A DNA stretch of 5,911 nt from Patescibacteria group bacterium (lineage in GTDB: Bacteria > Patescibacteriota > Patescibacteriia > UBA2591 > UBA6264): positions 1 to 5,911 of the forward strand of contig JAHIMV010000005.1 in NCBI GenBank assembly GCA_018896315.1, read 5' to 3'. Positions within the stretch are counted from its first letter, which is position 1. Each line of letters opens with the position of its first letter. The position numbers were made by a program, and so were the translations under genes. Below, piece after piece: positions 4,643 through 5,911 of this stretch. Below the pieces are notes generated by a model. The model made no database searches and had not been told where the DNA came from. It saw nothing but the letters and a program-made list of their open reading frames with translations.

Positions 4643-4788
4643 AGCGACACCAATATACGAATGCACGCGAATGACGCGAATTATTTTATTCGTGTGGGCG
4701 CATTCGTGTAATGTTTGCCACAGGCAAACATTGCGCTATTCGTGTGCTTTATTCGTAAATTCGTGTGAATTAGCGTATTAGCGTCGCT
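4643..4788. repeat. About 146-bp imperfect palindrome of ATTCGTGT-like units
   Basis: The ends are exact: AGCGAC (4643-4648) pairs with GTCGCT (4783-4788). The left arm carries ACGAAT or GCGAAT units (near 4657, 4667 and 4676). The right side carries ATTCGTGT at 4688, 4702, 4738 and 4759 and ATTCGT at 4751, so the arms pair in a degenerate way over most of their length. The whole thpR-glycosyltransferase gap is occupied by it. It may act as a bidirectional terminator or be a nonautonomous repeat element. It encodes no protein. Confidence 0.6.
4710..4732. repeat. Perfect 10-bp hairpin near the palindrome centre
   Basis: AATGTTTGCC (4710-4719) pairs with GGCAAACATT (4723-4732) around the loop ACA. 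It lies about five bases off the exact centre of the larger palindrome and would form its tip. There is no U tract on either side, so it is not a standard terminator. Confidence 0.65.
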
Positions 4789-4803
4789 TTAAGTGAAGCA
4801 ATT

Positions 4804-5715
4804 ATGATTTCTATTATTATCACCACGTATAAAGAATCAGAAACTTTGCCAAAAGCAATCAGGGCAATTTTGAATCAAAATATTAAACAAGAATATGAAC
4901 TTTTAGTTGTTGGCCCAGATAAAAAAACACAAGAGGTAGTTAGAGAATTTTCAAAATATCCGCAAATCAAATATTTAAAAGATAAGGGTCATGGAAAACC
5001 ATCTGCTCTTAACCTGGCTTTTAAAAAAGCCAAAGGAAAAATACTTGTTTTAACAGACGGAGATGTTTTTATTGGAGAAAATGTTTTAAAACGCTTAATA
5101 GAGCCATTTCAGAACGATAAAATAGGGGCTGTTTCTGGAAATCCAGTTAGTCTTAATTCAAAAAACCACATTCTTGGGTATTGGTCTCATTTTTTAACTA
5201 ATGCGGCTCATCAATGGCGCTTAAAAGGAGGGGATTTTCCTTGCTCTGGATATTTATATGGTTTTCGTGATATAATAAAGGAAATACCAGAAAATGTCTT
5301 AGCTGAAGACGGAATTATCACTCAAATGATTAGAGACAAAGATTATCAGATTGCTTATGCACCTGAAGCAAAAGTCTATGTTAAGTACCCAAATAATTTT
5401 AAAGATTGGTTAAAACAAAAGGTTCGTTCCACTGGAGGATATAGTCAGAAATCACAAATCACAAATCACAAATCCCAAACAAATTCTAAATCCAAAATTC
5501 AAATAATCAAAACAAAAAAAACGCGAAGTTTTTTTCAAGAAATAAAAGATGGCTTAATTCTATTTTTCACATATCCAAAAACTTTTAAAGAATTTTTTTA
5601 CACTATTTTACTTTACAAAGCTCGCGTTTTGCTTTGGTTAATTATTTTTTGGAAAATTAAAATTAGAAAAAAATCTTTTGCTAGTATTTGGCAAAGAGTT
5701 GAAAGCACTAAGTAA
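4804..5715 (+). CDS. Family 2 glycosyltransferase with a low-complexity linker and C-terminal membrane segment
   Basis: This 303-residue GT-A enzyme would transfer a sugar from a nucleotide-sugar donor, probably for surface polysaccharide or glycolipid; donor and acceptor cannot be told. The N-terminus ISIIITTYKE (2-11) is the family start. GHGKPSALN (62-70) precedes the metal-binding DGD (85-87), AEDG (167-170) supplies the acidic catalytic motif, and QKVR (205-208) stands where QxxRW is found in processive members, but without the Trp. Residues about 215-240 are a Ser/Gln/Lys/Asn-rich linker coded by a tandem heptanucleotide repeat. A hydrophobic stretch (about 264-283, LLYKARVLLWLIIFW core) suggests membrane attachment. 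There is no N-terminal signal peptide. The ribosome site is poor (GTGAAG region, 4794-4798) and sits at the edge of the large palindrome. The stop codon overlaps an octanucleotide repeat. The family assignment is firm; the biological role is not. Confidence 0.85.
   Translation: MISIIITTYKESETLPKAIRAILNQNIKQEYELLVVGPDKKTQEVVREFSKYPQIKYLKDKGHGKPSALNLAFKKAKGKILVLTDGDVFIGENVLKRLIEPFQNDKIGAVSGNPVSLNSKNHILGYWSHFLTNAAHQWRLKGGDFPCSGYLYGFRDIIKEIPENVLAEDGIITQMIRDKDYQIAYAPEAKVYVKYPNNFKDWLKQKVRSTGGYSQKSQITNHKSQTNSKSKIQIIKTKKTRSFFQEIKDGLILFFTYPKTFKEFFYTILLYKARVLLWLIIFWKIKIRKKSFASIWQRVESTK
5449..5476 (+). repeat. Heptanucleotide tandem repeat inside the glycosyltransferase gene
   Basis: There are four tandem units of AAATCAC, the last reading AAATCCC, followed by decaying A-rich copies to about 5520. 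The unit is not a multiple of three and is read through in all three frames (KSQ, ITN, HKS). Loss of one unit would place the TAA at 5486-5488 in frame. Confidence 0.85.
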
Positions 5716-5753
5716 ACATTAGAACATTTGAACATTAGAACATTGGAACATAG
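5715..5753 (+). repeat. Octanucleotide tandem repeat at the glycosyltransferase stop
   Basis: Units of AACATTNG start at 5715, 5723, 5731 and 5739 (AG, TG, AG, GG endings), followed by a partial AACATAG (5747-5753). The first unit begins at the last base of the TAA stop codon. Confidence 0.85.
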
Positions 5754-5911
5754 AAAAATTAAAAATCAAAAATTAAAACAATAAAAATGAATAATAAAAT
5801 TATTTTTTATCTTTTTTTCATTGAATATTTCCTATAATTAAATTACTTTAATGTATATGCAATAGAATTTAATTTCAAGGTTCTGCGATGTAAAAAAGGT
5901 TCTTACTGTGA
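5754..5911. other. AT-rich right edge without a supported gene
   Basis: No gene is supported here. A perfect TATAAT (5833-5838) has no good -35, though a T-rich stretch lies upstream; it could begin a transcript leaving the window. AAGGTTCT occurs twice (5877-5884 and 5896-5903). A GTG at 5908-5910 after AAAAAAGG could be the start of a gene beyond the edge, but a single codon cannot be judged. Confidence 0.3.
5790..5819 (+). terminator. Weak AT-only terminator-like hairpin after the glycosyltransferase
   Basis: AATAAT (5790-5795) pairs with ATTATT (5799-5804) around AAA and is followed by a T-rich tract up to 5819. The stem has no GC pair, so it would be weak. It is the only terminator candidate after the gene. 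Confidence 0.25.

Noticed and set aside
5449..5476. Short direct repeats considered as a CRISPR array
   Set aside because: The units are 7 bases, directly tandem and without spacers, and they lie in a coding sequence. The same holds for the octamers at 5715-5753.
5787..5837. ATG opening a 16-codon hydrophobic peptide (MNNKIIFYLF start)
   Set aside because: There is no ribosome site, the DNA is almost only A and T, and the segment is better read as a weak hairpin and T tract.

Overview
This is an AT-rich, gene-dense stretch with short intergenic regions that carry many hairpins and simple repeats. The coding sequences are rich in Lys, Ile and Asn. The style fits a small-genome bacterium, most plausibly a member of the Candidate Phyla Radiation (Patescibacteria). 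This is an inference from style and gene content; no marker gene in the window proves it. All genes read with TGA as a stop, so no recoding is needed.

Layout. Positions 1-232 are a promoter-rich leader. It is followed by a small H-x2-C...C-P-x-C zinc-ribbon-like protein (236-556, +). A hairpin terminator separates this gene from a convergent 807-residue gene (598-3021, -). That gene encodes an AmmeMemoRadiSam-type radical SAM enzyme (amrS) interrupted by a 469-residue intein. The intein carries a helix-turn-helix segment and an apparently intact LAGLIDADG endonuclease, and it lies exactly before the third cysteine of the CX3CX2C iron-sulfur motif. Divergent from amrS is a two-gene operon (3177-3771, +): an 89-residue protein that may have a degenerate receiver-like fold, followed by a second, paralogous zinc-ribbon protein. 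The two zinc-ribbon transcription units share upstream promoter sequence and the same nine-base-pair terminator stem, so they look like duplicated cassettes flanking the intein-bearing gene.

The right half starts with a compact element that can fold as a three-way junction (3891-3938). Next is thpR (4061-4624), a two-HxTx RNA 2',3'-cyclic phosphodiesterase whose start codon lies at the base of an 18-bp hairpin. A ~146-bp imperfect palindrome built from ATTCGTGT-like units follows. Then comes a family 2 glycosyltransferase (4804-5715) with a heptanucleotide tandem repeat inside the coding sequence and an octanucleotide tandem repeat at its stop codon. The last ~160 bases are AT-rich and hold no supported gene.

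How the genes relate. The zinc-ribbon paralogs, the 89-residue protein and amrS form a tight neighbourhood, but nothing in the sequence proves a shared pathway. The AMMECR1 and Memo partner genes that often accompany amrS are not in this window. thpR and the glycosyltransferase look functionally unrelated to the left half. The most notable biology is the intein in the cluster-binding motif, where the intein's own first cysteine stands in for the missing cluster ligand before splicing.
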